This document shows positions 1 through 8,811 of a DNA stretch of 48,992 nucleotides, one piece after another. The stretch is from positions 273,157-322,148 of the forward strand of contig NYVG01000002.1 of assembly GCA_002684495.1 (NCBI GenBank), given 5' to 3'. The DNA comes from Gammaproteobacteria bacterium. GTDB taxonomy: Bacteria; Pseudomonadota; Gammaproteobacteria; Pseudomonadales; Azotimanducaceae. Within the stretch, counting starts at the first letter, position 1, and every line of letters begins with the position of its first letter. Position numbers and translations under genes: made by a program. The notes below the pieces were generated by a model. The model was not told the origin of the DNA. It searched no databases and saw only the letters and a program-made list of their open reading frames with translations.

Positions 1-1
1 C

Positions 2-100
2 TCGCCTTACTTTTACTTGGACAGCCACCACCCAATGCGCGGTCAGTTGGTGTTTTCACACCATTTTGGCAGCCGCCCCAGTGTTATGTATTTACGTTAA
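2..100 (+). CDS. Possible 3' end of an upstream gene (partial)
   Basis: A frame open from the left window edge ends in TAA at 98-100 and encodes about 32 residues rich in His, Tyr and Phe, including SHHPMRGQLVFSHHFGSRP. The composition looks protein-like, but a second frame is also open here and I recognise no family. If real, it would end 17 bp before the photolyase-like gene and could share its transcript. Confidence 0.3.
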   Translation, partial: SPYFYLDSHHPMRGQLVFSHHFGSRPSVMYLR

Positions 101-106
101 TACATA
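85..106. promoter_or_regulatory. Near-perfect palindrome upstream of the photolyase-like gene
   Basis: Two 8-bp arms, TATGTATT (85-92) and AATACATA (99-106), are exact inverted repeats around TACGTT, whose ACGT core is itself self-complementary. Only one base pair of the 22-bp dyad mismatches. It ends 11 bp before the start codon at 118, a place suited to a repressor or light-responsive regulator. It does not match a regulator consensus I can name with confidence, and it overlaps the end of the possible upstream reading frame. Confidence 0.45.
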
Positions 107-117
107 CGCGGTAACCA

Positions 118-1599
118 ATGCCAACCAAGCAGATTGTCTGGTTTAAACGAGACCTTCGAACTCAGGACAGTGCTCCCCTCGCATCGGCTCTGACTCAAGG
201 GCCGACCCTGGCACTGTATATAATCGAGCCAAAACTTTGGCAGCAAGTCACCGCGAGCCAGCGGCATTGGCAGTTAGTAAGACATGGCCTCAATCAGTTA
301 ATTTGTGAACTCGCGCTACTTGGCGCCGAGTTGTGTATCAAAATCGGCACCGCTGAACAGGTATTCAGCGAGCTCCATCACAGCCTCGGCATATTTCACC
401 TGCATGCTCACGAAGAAACTGGCGATGCTTGGTCGTATGATCGAGACAAGCGTATTTCCAGTTGGTGTAATGCCCATGGTGTAGCCTTTCATGAGCAGCG
501 CAACTTCGGTGTCTTTCGTGGCCTGCGCGAGCGCGACGGCTGGGCCAGACGTTGGCGACAGCATATGTCCGCGCCAATAGCGCAACTCCCAGAACAGCGA
601 CAGTGGCTGAACATTGAGAGTGCGGCCCAATGGCAGTCCTGGCGACCTTGTTTATCCGGTAACGCCATCGAGATTGATGCCAACTTGATTCCACAACAAC
701 GCTTGAACCAATTTCTTGAACAAAATGGTGAGCGCTACCATCTGGAAATGTCCAGCCCAAACACTGCTCCTGAGGCATGTTCGCGCTTGAGTACCCTGCT
801 GGCCACCGGCCGCCTGAGTATGCGTCAGGTTGTACAGCAGACTTGGGCAACCCAAGCGCAGATCAAATCTCATGCTCCGGAACAGCGGGGAACTTGGCCC
901 AAGGCCTTGGCCGCTTTTCAAAGTCGACTGCACTGGCATTGCCACTTCATACAGAAATTTGAGAGCGAACCGGAGATCGAATTCCACAATATGGCACGCA
1001 GCTGTGACGGCCTGCGAGAACATGATTTCGATCAGCAGAGGTTCGACGCCTGGTGCAAGGGCGAAACCGGCTTTCCATTCGTTGATGCCTGCATGCGTTA
1101 CCTTAACAGCACAGGGTGGATTAACTTTCGCATGCGCGCCATGCTGGTGTCCTTTGCATCCTACGACCTGTGGTTACATTGGCGTCAGCCTGCCATTCAT
1201 CTAGCCCGCTTATTCGCTGACTACGAACCTGGCATCCACTATTCACAGGTGCAAATGCAGTCCGGCACCACCGGCATCAATACTTTGAGGATCTACAATC
1301 CAATCAAACAGTCCATGGATCAGGATCCAGACGGTGTTTTTATCCGCAAATGGGTACCCGAATTAGCAGGTTTACTCGGCCCAATGATCCACACGCCCTG
1401 GCAAGCGACTGAGCTGGAACAACTCGCAGCGGGCTGTGTGATCGGTCGCGACTATCCAGAGCCTATTGTGGATCACGCTGAGGCCAGCCGCTGGGCGCGG
1501 TCCCGCTTTGCAACGGTGCGGGCCTCCACAGCCGGTAAAACCGATCGGCAAAATATTGTCACGAAACACGGCAGCCGCAAGAGAATGCAGAAACAATGA
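118..1599 (+). CDS. Cryptochrome/photolyase family flavoprotein
   Basis: A 493-residue protein with the photolyase two-domain layout: an N-terminal alpha/beta antenna domain beginning IVWFKRDLRTQD, and a C-terminal helical FAD domain carrying GETGFPFVDACMRYL, GWINFRMRAM and RIYNPIKQS. Family members repair UV photoproducts with blue light or act as light sensors. Compared from memory with E. coli PhrB, the WMHNR segment reads WINFR and the WQW segment (Trp382 and Trp384) reads VQM, so the flavin-proximal tryptophan and a lesion-contacting tryptophan appear replaced. I therefore do not call it a CPD photolyase. The stop overlaps the coq7-like start by 4 bp (ATGA), indicating one operon. Family assignment is firm; substrate is open. 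Confidence 0.9.
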   Translation: MPTKQIVWFKRDLRTQDSAPLASALTQGPTLALYIIEPKLWQQVTASQRHWQLVRHGLNQLICELALLGAELCIKIGTAEQVFSELHHSLGIFHLHAHEETGDAWSYDRDKRISSWCNAHGVAFHEQRNFGVFRGLRERDGWARRWRQHMSAPIAQLPEQRQWLNIESAAQWQSWRPCLSGNAIEIDANLIPQQRLNQFLEQNGERYHLEMSSPNTAPEACSRLSTLLATGRLSMRQVVQQTWATQAQIKSHAPEQRGTWPKALAAFQSRLHWHCHFIQKFESEPEIEFHNMARSCDGLREHDFDQQRFDAWCKGETGFPFVDACMRYLNSTGWINFRMRAMLVSFASYDLWLHWRQPAIHLARLFADYEPGIHYSQVQMQSGTTGINTLRIYNPIKQSMDQDPDGVFIRKWVPELAGLLGPMIHTPWQATELEQLAAGCVIGRDYPEPIVDHAEASRWARSRFATVRASTAGKTDRQNIVTKHGSRKRMQKQ

Positions 1600-2135
1600 G
1601 GGTCCCAGAGTTGGTCGCCTCCTGCCTTACTAGCATTCAACAACTTAGTGGTGCGGCGATTGCCGAATTACGCTCGGACCACGCAGGCGAAACAGGCGCA
1701 GTTTGCATATACGAAGGCATTTTGGCGGTCAGTCAATCCACAGAGCTACGCGCCTTCGCCGAATCACACCTGCGCGCGGAGCAGATCCATCTGGCCGCCT
1801 TGGATCGGTTGTTGCCGCACCATTTGCATTCTAAGTACCTACCTCTGTGGCGCGTGACGGGCTGGGGATTGGGCGCTTTCGCCGCCTTACTCGGCCCTCA
1901 CTTTACCTACGCGACCATTCGCGCTGTGGAAACATTCGTGGTCGAGCACTACCAGCAACAGCTCGATCTTTTCCCCCAACCATTACGTACGCTACTGGAG
2001 CAATTCTGCGACGACGAGGCACAGCACCGGGATGAAGCCCAAGAAGCGATGCACACCAAAGCGCATTATCCTGCTTGGCACTGGATCGTTAGCACTGGCT
2101 CGGCTGTCGCCGTGCAGCTGGCGCGCCGCTTATGA
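1596..2135 (+). CDS. coq7: COQ7-type demethoxyubiquinone hydroxylase
   Basis: COQ7 proteins are di-iron monooxygenases that hydroxylate demethoxyubiquinone late in ubiquinone synthesis, at the membrane surface. The 179-residue product shows the expected ligand pattern: Glu32 in HAGETGA, Glu62 with His65 (EQIH), Glu112 in RAVETF and Glu141 with His144 (EAQH). A hydrophobic patch near residues 88-108 fits membrane association. It lacks the longer N-terminal segment of the Pseudomonas enzymes. Its ATG overlaps the stop of the photolyase-like gene, so the two are probably translationally coupled. It ends 4 bp from the convergent molybdenum hydroxylase gene with no terminator visible. Confidence 0.88.
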   Translation: MRVPELVASCLTSIQQLSGAAIAELRSDHAGETGAVCIYEGILAVSQSTELRAFAESHLRAEQIHLAALDRLLPHHLHSKYLPLWRVTGWGLGAFAALLGPHFTYATIRAVETFVVEHYQQQLDLFPQPLRTLLEQFCDDEAQHRDEAQEAMHTKAHYPAWHWIVSTGSAVAVQLARRL

Positions 2136-2139
2136 GCAA

Positions 2140-4374
2140 CTAAACCCGAAAACCATCTGCAATCAGCGGCATCTTGCGCACGCGCTTGCCTGTAGCCGCG
2201 TATATCGCATTGGCGACCGCAGGTGCTAAAGGCGGTAAGCCGGGTTCACCCAAGCCAGTCGGGTCAAAATCGCTTTCAATAAAGTGCACATCTACCTGGG
2301 GTGCAGCATCGATTCGCAGCACCGGATACTGGTCTAAATTGGTTTGTTGGATGCGACCGTTTTCCATAGTGATCTGTTGACCCGCCATGGCACTGTAGCC
2401 ATCGATAATGGATCCCTGCACCTGATTCAGCGCCCCACTGCGATTTATGATCGGCCCAACATCCACAGCAGCAGTAACCTTATGCACAGTCACTTTACCT
2501 TGCCCATCTACGCTAACTTCCGCCAGTTCAGCCACATGGGCGGCATGGCAGAAATAAAATGCTATACCTAAGCCATGACCACTGGGCATGGCGCGACCCC
2601 ACCCGCCTTTCTCGGCAGCAAGCTTAATCACACCAATAGCCCGCTGTGTATTCATAGAACGAAAGTTGTCTGGCTCCAGCCAGCGCGGCTCACCCATCAT
2701 TTCGACTAGCAGCTCAACGTGATCGCGTCCCGCAGCCTCGGCTAATTCGTGGATAAAGCACTGAGAAACAAAGGCATGAGTATTCGAAAAAGGGGCACGC
2801 CACGGGCCCGAGGGCGTGTCCATGCGGAAAGTCGTAAGAGAACCTCGAGCATTAGCACTGGTGACAATAGGGAACGATCCAGCACGGACACCAGTCCAAC
2901 GAGACGGCTCCGAACCTACCGCGGCACCAATAGTATGCTCTTCCCAGGCCGCCAATTTGCCGTCGGCGGTCATTGCACCACGCAAGCGACAGAAGCCCCC
3001 CTCTCGGAAGTAATCGTGACGCATACTGTCTTCTCGCGACCAAGTCAGTTTCACTGGCCGACCGCTGAGCTTCGACAGTTCGATTGCCTCACACATGTAT
3101 TCACCGGATGTGCGCCGACCAAAACTGCCCCCCATACGCTTTACATGGATAGTGAACTGATCGCCATCTAGACCATAGTGTTCTTGCGCCAACTTCTTAA
3201 ACCCCGGCCCGCTCTGGGTCGGCAGCCACATTTCGATGTGGTCTTTAGCGCCTGCCTTGCCAGGTCGGAAGTGCGCGGTGCAGTTCATGGGTTCCAGACA
3301 CAAATGACTGAGATAGGGATATTCGTAAAAACTGCTGATTACGGTATTACCCGGATCCTCCAGCGCCTCGTCCACAGCGCCTTGTTCGTAAAGTACCGCA
3401 GCTCCGGTATCCGCCTGTTTGGCTGCAAAATCAGCGAAATCGGTCCAGCTGTCTTTGGACGCCTGGGACTCGTCCCAAACGATTTGCAGCGCCTTACGTG
3501 CGGCAAATACGGCCCATGTGCTGGTACCAACAATGCCTACTCCGTCTGAAAGTTCACGTACGTTGCCATTGCCTTTAATGATGTAAGCATCCACCACACC
3601 AGGAAGCGATTTAATAGCTCCGATATTTGCTTCGACAATTTTTCCGCCCACGGCGGGACACTTGGTATAGCTGCCGTACAGCATGTCCGGCACTCGCGTG
3701 TCGATGCCAAAATCGCCCTGGCCGGTAACGATTGCTAACGAGTCGACTTGGCTTTTAGAAGTTCCGAGTATTCGGTAGTCTTCCCGCGCCCTAAAAACTA
3801 AATCTGTTTTGGCAGGCATAGGCTGTTCCTGTGCCAATGCCGCCAACTCGGCGAAACTGCGCGAGCGATCGCTTAGCAGATGCCGCACTCTGCTGTCCTC
3901 TGCTTTAAGCTCTTCTCTCGGCAACTCCATAACGATAGCGGCTGCGCTTATAAGCATTTCCCGCGCTGTGGCGCCCATCTCGCGCATTAATTGCCAGTTC
4001 AAATAGACCGTATAAGACCCGCCGGTAGCTTGTCGGCCATAACGCTCGGAATTGACCTCAGGCGTTTGCTCAACAACGACGTCATCCCAATCAGCACCCA
4101 TTTCTTCGGCGACAATCATCGGTAACGACGTTGCAATGCCCTGACCCATCTCAGGTGCACCACTGTATATGACTATGCTGCCGTCTGGCTTGATCTGCAC
4201 ATAGGCGTTTAGCTCGCCCCCACCAACCAAATTGGGCGTGCCCTGAGCCCAACCTGGCGCCGTCGCCGCAAGAACCAAACCTCCCCCCATGACGCCAGAT
4301 ATTTTTAAGAAATCACGTCGTGAAGGCTGGTTACCTAGGGATAAAGTTGCATCCATCTTGTTATCTGACTTCAT
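2140..4374 (-). CDS. Molybdenum hydroxylase large subunit, IorB type
   Basis: This is the molybdopterin-binding subunit of a xanthine-dehydrogenase-family enzyme, closest in layout to isoquinoline 1-oxidoreductase beta subunit and aldehyde oxidases of that branch. These hydroxylate N-heterocycles or oxidise aldehydes and pass electrons through the small FeS subunit. The N-terminus has a Tat signal, [10 protein letters not shown] followed by a hydrophobic stretch ending GWAQ, predicting export of the folded complex. Motifs [18 protein letters not shown] and [18 protein letters not shown] match the cofactor domains. The ATG at 4374 overlaps the upstream stop by 4 bp; it is preferred over a longer reading that would overlap the small subunit by about 90 bp. 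Length is 744 residues. Substrate cannot be read from sequence. Confidence 0.88.
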   Translation of the reverse strand: MKSDNKMDATLSLGNQPSRRDFLKISGVMGGGLVLAATAPGWAQGTPNLVGGGELNAYVQIKPDGSIVIYSGAPEMGQGIATSLPMIVAEEMGADWDDVVVEQTPEVNSERYGRQATGGSYTVYLNWQLMREMGATAREMLISAAAIVMELPREELKAEDSRVRHLLSDRSRSFAELAALAQEQPMPAKTDLVFRAREDYRILGTSKSQVDSLAIVTGQGDFGIDTRVPDMLYGSYTKCPAVGGKIVEANIGAIKSLPGVVDAYIIKGNGNVRELSDGVGIVGTSTWAVFAARKALQIVWDESQASKDSWTDFADFAAKQADTGAAVLYEQGAVDEALEDPGNTVISSFYEYPYLSHLCLEPMNCTAHFRPGKAGAKDHIEMWLPTQSGPGFKKLAQEHYGLDGDQFTIHVKRMGGSFGRRTSGEYMCEAIELSKLSGRPVKLTWSREDSMRHDYFREGGFCRLRGAMTADGKLAAWEEHTIGAAVGSEPSRWTGVRAGSFPIVTSANARGSLTTFRMDTPSGPWRAPFSNTHAFVSQCFIHELAEAAGRDHVELLVEMMGEPRWLEPDNFRSMNTQRAIGVIKLAAEKGGWGRAMPSGHGLGIAFYFCHAAHVAELAEVSVDGQGKVTVHKVTAAVDVGPIINRSGALNQVQGSIIDGYSAMAGQQITMENGRIQQTNLDQYPVLRIDAAPQVDVHFIESDFDPTGLGEPGLPPLAPAVANAIYAATGKRVRKMPLIADGFRV

Positions 4375-4862
4375 GATTGCGCCCCTTTTGCTGCTGTAGC
4401 ATCGAAGCTCATAGCCGCGGCGTGGATAGCCTCCCGGATACGGATATAAGTGCCACAACGGCAATAGTTACCGGCCATGGCCGCATCAATATCGGCATCA
4501 GTTGGCTTGGCGTTGCTCTGCAGTAATGCGGCCGCAGACATAATTTGCCCGGACTGGCAGTAACCGCACTGAGCAACATCTCTTTCAATCCACGCTTGTT
4601 GCAATGCATGCAGGGCTCCGTCCTCGGTAAGCCCCTCAATCGTGGTAATGGCCTGGCCGCTGACTTGGCTAACGGGTACCAGGCAACTGCGTACCGGTGC
4701 CCCGTTTAAATGTACCGTGCAGGCACCACACTGACCGATGCCGCATCCGTATTTACTGCCGGTCAGCCCCATGAGATCGCGTAATGCCCACAACAATGGC
4801 ATATCGTCTGGGGCATCTACCTGAGTATCGGCGCCGTTTACGTTCAGAGTAATACGGGTCAT
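4371..4862 (-). CDS. Molybdenum hydroxylase [2Fe-2S] subunit, IorA type
   Basis: A small iron-sulfur subunit carrying both clusters expected in the xanthine-dehydrogenase family: a plant-type site CGIGQCGAC and a second site CGYCQSGQ with CRCGTY near the C-terminus. It relays electrons from the molybdenum site of the partner encoded directly downstream. The start at 4862 (MTRITLNV) is chosen because GGAG lies 7 bp upstream in the leader; an ATG 12 bp further up would itself contain that site. Product is 163 residues. No chaperone of the XdhC/CoxI type is in the window, so maturation genes must lie elsewhere. Confidence 0.9.
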   Translation of the reverse strand: MTRITLNVNGADTQVDAPDDMPLLWALRDLMGLTGSKYGCGIGQCGACTVHLNGAPVRSCLVPVSQVSGQAITTIEGLTEDGALHALQQAWIERDVAQCGYCQSGQIMSAAALLQSNAKPTDADIDAAMAGNYCRCGTYIRIREAIHAAAMSFDATAAKGAQS

Positions 4863-4994
4863 GGGCAACTCCATCGTTCATAAAGCGCCCAATATGGCAT
4901 ACCAACGCGAGCTACGGCAACGTATCACGCCGCTGGACACTGTGATTTAAGCCCGTAGCATGAGCCGTCGAAAGATTTTAGAAGAGAGCCCCCT

Positions 4995-5363
4995 ATGTTC
5001 AGTCATATTATGATCGGCGCTAACGACATCAACGCCGCGAAGACGTTTTACGATGCAACCCTTGGAGCTTTAGGCGTGGCTCCAGGCCAGATCGACCCCA
5101 AAGGCCGCTGCTTCTACCGCACAGATTCCGGTGTATTTGCGATCACGCCACCGATCGATGGCAACCTAGCGACCCACGGCAATGGTTCCACAATTGGCTT
5201 CAATGCTGAAAGCACTGCGGCAACGGATGCATGGCACGCAGCAGGGCTCGCCAACGGTGGTGCCGCTTGCGAGGACCCGCCTGGTCCGCGCGGCGATCTT
5301 TACTTGGCTTAGCTGCGCGATCCATCAGGCAACAAAATATGCGCTCTGCATCGCTTGAGTTGA
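4995..5363 (+). pseudogene. VOC (glyoxalase-fold) gene interrupted by an in-frame TAG
   Basis: The reading frame from 4995 encodes a VOC-superfamily protein (MFSHIMIGANDINAAKTF) and stops at TAG 5310-5312 after YLA. The same frame continues with LRDPSGNKICALHRLS to a TGA at 5361-5363. Intact relatives of this family end YLAYLRDPDGNKLCALHR, so the TAG falls exactly where a tyrosine codon is expected and one base change explains it. The truncated 105-residue product would lose the last strand with the metal-site glutamate region. It could be a recent pseudogene, a read-through gene or a sequencing error. It follows a 120-bp divergent promoter region and precedes the DUF3604 gene. Confidence 0.8.
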
Positions 5364-5388
5364 AATTATCAAATAGGGAGTATGCCCA

Positions 5389-7278
5389 ATGAATAAGAGT
5401 TTATTCCGCGGCGTAGCCCGTTCTGGCGCCGCTGTGCTAATGACGATTTGCGCAACCGCCTCTCAGGCGGCACCGCAACTACTTTGGGGCGATACTCATC
5501 TGCATACGTCCTACTCCTTTGATGCGTTTCTGAACGGGAATCAAACCGCAGATCCGAATACAGCGTACGCTTTCGCCAGAGGCCAACCAGTCATCCATCC
5601 AGGCACACGCGTCCGCGCACAACTGCAAACACCGCTAGACTTTTTGGTGATAGCTGACCACGCAGAATTCTATGGTGGTATTCGAGATATCTATCTTGAT
5701 GGGGTACAAAAACCCAATCCAAACATTCTCGAAAGACTTGCTTTTTGGTATACCGAAAACGAAATTCGCGACGCCATCGACAGCGGTAATGGCCAAACTT
5801 ATTTCGCGAATTTGTTACCGACTGATGAAGACCCGATAGAAGCCGCAAAGTCATGGACAGAGAATACCGCAGCAGCAGCACCACCGGGCGCCGACATTTC
5901 GGCCCGCAACGCCTGGGAACGTATGCTCGAGAGCGCAAAACGCTTTGACGAACCAGGCGAATTCACTGCACTCATTGGCTGGGAATGGAGCTCGGTACCT
6001 GGGGGTGCGAATCTGCACAGAGTCGTGATCACTGACGCAAATTTGGAGGTCGCTGGCACCTTTTCACCCTTCTCTTCTACCGACAGCCCATTTCCTGAGG
6101 ACTTGTGGAAATGGATGGACGAAACAGCTGCTTCGATAGACGCCAGATTTCTCGCAATCCCCCACAACTCAAACATATCCAAAGGACAAATGTTCTCTCG
6201 AAGATCTCTTCGGGGCAAAGCGATTACGGCTGATTACGCAAAACAGCGAGGGCGCCTCGAACCACTTGTCGAGATCACCCAATACAAAGGCGACTCGGAA
6301 ACTCATCCAGATTTGTCACCCAACGACGAATTCGCCGACTTCGGTTTGTATCCCTGGTATATCCAAAAAGTACGCACCGACAATTATCAACCGCGGCCCG
6401 GGGATTACGTGCGCTCTGCACTGAAGACCGGCCTAGAACTGGAAGACAATCTGGGCGTTAACCCCTATGCCCTTGGGATTATCGGATCCACCGACAGCCA
6501 TACAGGACTGGCTACCGCTGAAGAGGCGAACTTTTGGGGCAAGATGGCCAGCGGTGCAACCCCCGAGCGCAACGCAGGCCCTCGAAATCCAAATAGACCC
6601 AACAACGTAGGCCCTACAGGATGGTCGATGCAAGCTTCAGGGCTGGCAGCAGTTTGGGCAGAGGAAAATACCCGCACTGCTATCTTCAACGCGATGCAGC
6701 GCAAAGAGGTCTACGGTACTACTGGGCCCCGTATTCGCCTGCGCTTTTTTGCGGGCAATGGTCTGAAGGTTGAGGATTTAGACCGAGACGATTGGCACAG
6801 CTACCTAAAGACTAAGGCAGTGCCCATGGGCGGCAACCTCATTACAACTAGCGATACGGCACCGGGATTTCTTGTTGCAGCAACCAAGGATCCTTTATCG
6901 GCCAACCTCGACCGCATACAAATCGTCAAGGGCTGGCTCGGCAAAGATGGTCGCGCTACCGAAAAAGTATTTGATGTGGTTTGGTCTGCGGATCGCATAC
7001 CGAGCAATGGCAAACTCCCTGCATTGGAGCCACAACTTGATGAAAAAACCGGTGTTTGGAACGATGATCAAGGCGCCGTGACCTTGCGAACAGTCTGGCA
7101 AGACCCGGAATTCAACCCAGCCCAGAAAGCTTTTTACTACGCCCGTGTGCTGCAGGCGCCTACGCCCAGACATGCCTTGCTCGACGCCATCGCCTTGGGA
7201 CTCGATGCGCCAACAGTGGGCGAATCAGTTATTCAGGAGAGAGCTTATTCAAGCCCAATTTGGACTATGCCGCAGTAA
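5389..7278 (+). CDS. Secreted DUF3604 family protein
   Basis: A 629-residue protein beginning with a Sec-type signal peptide (hydrophobic stretch ending ATASQA, then APQLLWGD). The mature part matches DUF3604: GDTHLHTSYSFDAF, DFLVIADHAEF, AIPHNSN and GSTDSHTG are histidine and aspartate clusters reminiscent of the PHP metallo-phosphoesterase fold. Members are widespread in marine bacteria and largely uncharacterised, so I assign only a likely metal-dependent hydrolase in the periplasm. GGGAG lies 8 bp before the ATG. Its 3' end overlaps the convergent permease gene by 14 bp. The TAG-interrupted VOC gene immediately upstream probably shares its promoter. Confidence 0.85.
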   Translation: MNKSLFRGVARSGAAVLMTICATASQAAPQLLWGDTHLHTSYSFDAFLNGNQTADPNTAYAFARGQPVIHPGTRVRAQLQTPLDFLVIADHAEFYGGIRDIYLDGVQKPNPNILERLAFWYTENEIRDAIDSGNGQTYFANLLPTDEDPIEAAKSWTENTAAAAPPGADISARNAWERMLESAKRFDEPGEFTALIGWEWSSVPGGANLHRVVITDANLEVAGTFSPFSSTDSPFPEDLWKWMDETAASIDARFLAIPHNSNISKGQMFSRRSLRGKAITADYAKQRGRLEPLVEITQYKGDSETHPDLSPNDEFADFGLYPWYIQKVRTDNYQPRPGDYVRSALKTGLELEDNLGVNPYALGIIGSTDSHTGLATAEEANFWGKMASGATPERNAGPRNPNRPNNVGPTGWSMQASGLAAVWAEENTRTAIFNAMQRKEVYGTTGPRIRLRFFAGNGLKVEDLDRDDWHSYLKTKAVPMGGNLITTSDTAPGFLVAATKDPLSANLDRIQIVKGWLGKDGRATEKVFDVVWSADRIPSNGKLPALEPQLDEKTGVWNDDQGAVTLRTVWQDPEFNPAQKAFYYARVLQAPTPRHALLDAIALGLDAPTVGESVIQERAYSSPIWTMPQ

Positions 7279-8308
7279 CTGGACGCGACCAGCTACTGAA
7301 CAGTGCGCGCAGCATTAATAACGCCAGTACCGCACTCGCCCCATAGGCAAGCCAACTATGACCCATGTCTATGGCGAGTTGCGGCTGCGCCACAAACGCA
7401 AATCCCCAACGCGCGGCTAAGGCATTGGTTAAATATCCAAAGGCAAAACCCACGCCGACGACACTACCAAGATAAGCGTATAGCGCGCGCCGACCAAGCT
7501 CTCTTTTCACCAAGGCAACTGTCGCAATATTCGTCGCCGGGCCAACTAACATAAACACCAGCACGGCACCCGGCGAAACGCCTGAGAACAGCAAGCCGGC
7601 AGCGATTGGAGTAGACGCTGTGGCACAGATATACATAGGCACACCAATAGCCGCCATTACCACGAACGCAAGAAAACCATCGCCCCATTGCAGCAGAAAC
7701 TCTTGGGGAACTAAGGTTTTTATCAATGCAGCGCAACCCAAGCCGATGAGTAGCCAGCGGCTAATGTCCTGCACCAAATCAACAAAGGTAAAACGCCAGG
7801 CCGCAAGCACCTTATCGCCCAAGGACAGGTTTGCGTCTGAATTAATGGCGACGTCAACACAGCATGCGTCCTCCGAGTCTGCTGCGGCCTGCTCGACATC
7901 CTGCCGATCAGCGTCACGACCAACGATTACTCCAGCAACAACAGCACTGCAAACCGCCGCTATTGGCCGAATAATCGCCATAAAGGGACCCAGTAACGCA
8001 TAAGAGATCGAAACAGAATCTACCCCTGTTTCTGGTGTTGAGATCAAAAATGCTGTGGTGGCACTTTTCGACGCACCACTGCGCCGCAAGCCCACAGCCG
8101 CAGGAATAACACCACAGGAACACAATGGCAACGGCGCACCAAGGAGCGCGGCTTTGACTGTAGATTGCAATCCTGGCTGACCCAACTGACGCGCCAATAG
8201 ATCTTCCGGCACCATCGCTTTAATAACACCCGCCAGCGTAAATCCCAGCAGCAGCCACGGCGCGGATTCCACGAATAATGTGACAAAATTTGTCAGCAGT
8301 TCCAACAT
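7265..8308 (-). CDS. SO_0444-type Cu/Zn efflux permease
   Basis: An integral membrane permease of about 347 residues with two repeated hydrophobic halves. The first carries PLPLCSCGVIPAAVGLRRSG and the conserved STPETGVDS. The second carries GVPMYICATASTPIAAGLL and GPATNIATVALV. This is the permease fold named after Shewanella SO_0444, linked to copper/zinc export. A central loop contains DACCVDVA, a possible metal-binding spot. The ATG at 8308 overlaps the TAA of the merR gene by one base (TAATG), so the two are co-translated. The zinc-type regulator upstream suggests zinc as the main substrate; that is inference. Confidence 0.87.
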   Translation of the reverse strand: MLELLTNFVTLFVESAPWLLLGFTLAGVIKAMVPEDLLARQLGQPGLQSTVKAALLGAPLPLCSCGVIPAAVGLRRSGASKSATTAFLISTPETGVDSVSISYALLGPFMAIIRPIAAVCSAVVAGVIVGRDADRQDVEQAAADSEDACCVDVAINSDANLSLGDKVLAAWRFTFVDLVQDISRWLLIGLGCAALIKTLVPQEFLLQWGDGFLAFVVMAAIGVPMYICATASTPIAAGLLFSGVSPGAVLVFMLVGPATNIATVALVKRELGRRALYAYLGSVVGVGFAFGYLTNALAARWGFAFVAQPQLAIDMGHSWLAYGASAVLALLMLRALFSSWSRPVTAA

Positions 8309-8754
8309 TAGAAGACTCGCCGTGGAATTGGTCCGTTTTCTGCTTGAGCGTTCAGCGCTTCCAAAATCGTACAATGGGTCGCCGGTTCAGCACCGCCGCA
8401 ACAGGCGTCACTGAGAGTTTTTAACGTTTTCTTTATACGCTGCATCTCACCAATACGCTGGTTCAGGCTGTCTAGTTTTTCGTCTACAAAGCGCTTTACG
8501 TCCTCGCAGGATTTATCGTCCTTGGTAACTTCAAGACCCAATAAATCATGGATTTCGTTCAGTGTGAAACCAACACGCTTGGCGCTTAAGATAAAACCCA
8601 CGCGTTCTAGATCCGCTTGGGAATACAGCCGATATCCCGACTGGCTACGCAGACTCGGTGCCAATAGCCCATGCTTCTCGTAGAACCGCAGTGTGTCTTG
8701 TGACACCTGCACGAGTTTCGCCAGCTCACCAATTTTTAACTTTTTATCGCTCAT
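8308..8754 (-). CDS. MerR-family metal regulator, ZntR-like
   Basis: A 148-residue MerR regulator with N-terminal helix-turn-helix (KIGELAKLVQVSQDTLRFYEKHGLL), a long dimerisation helix and a C-terminal metal loop. Metal residues match E. coli ZntR in kind and spacing: Cys83 (ZntR Cys79), Cys118-Cys119 (114-115), and His127 with Cys128 near ZntR His119/Cys124, in CCGGAEPATHCTILEAL. Such proteins bend an over-long promoter spacer when zinc binds. It sits first in a two-gene operon with the SO_0444 permease. A MerR-type dyad lies 6 bp upstream of its ATG and implies autoregulation. No Shine-Dalgarno sequence precedes the start. Confidence 0.92.
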   Translation of the reverse strand: MSDKKLKIGELAKLVQVSQDTLRFYEKHGLLAPSLRSQSGYRLYSQADLERVGFILSAKRVGFTLNEIHDLLGLEVTKDDKSCEDVKRFVDEKLDSLNQRIGEMQRIKKTLKTLSDACCGGAEPATHCTILEALNAQAENGPIPRRVF

Positions 8755-8760
8755 CTAAAT

Positions 8761-8792
8761 ACTTTAAACCTTAGAGTTAGGTCCAAAGTCAA
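8761..8792 (-). promoter_or_regulatory. MerR-type operator/promoter for the zinc regulator-exporter operon
   Basis: Read on the minus strand, a -35 element TTGACT (8792-8787) is followed after 19-20 bp by a -10-like TTAAAG/TAAAGT (8767-8761). The spacer holds a dyad with arms ACTTT..ACCT and AGGT..AAAGT. The long spacer plus dyad is the hallmark of MerR-family activated promoters such as that of zntA. The -10 ends only 6 bp before the ATG at 8754, so the transcript is predicted to start at or next to the start codon. Confidence 0.75.
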
Positions 8793-8811
8793 CCGCTGAT
8801 TGATGCAGGCC

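Noticed and set aside
85-106. Assigning the palindrome to a LitR/CarH-type light regulator
   Set aside because: The arm sequence and spacing do not fit the motif I recall for that family, and no such regulator gene is in the window.
365-850. 161-residue minus-strand frame inside the photolyase-like gene
   Set aside because: Antisense to a family-matched gene, no motifs.
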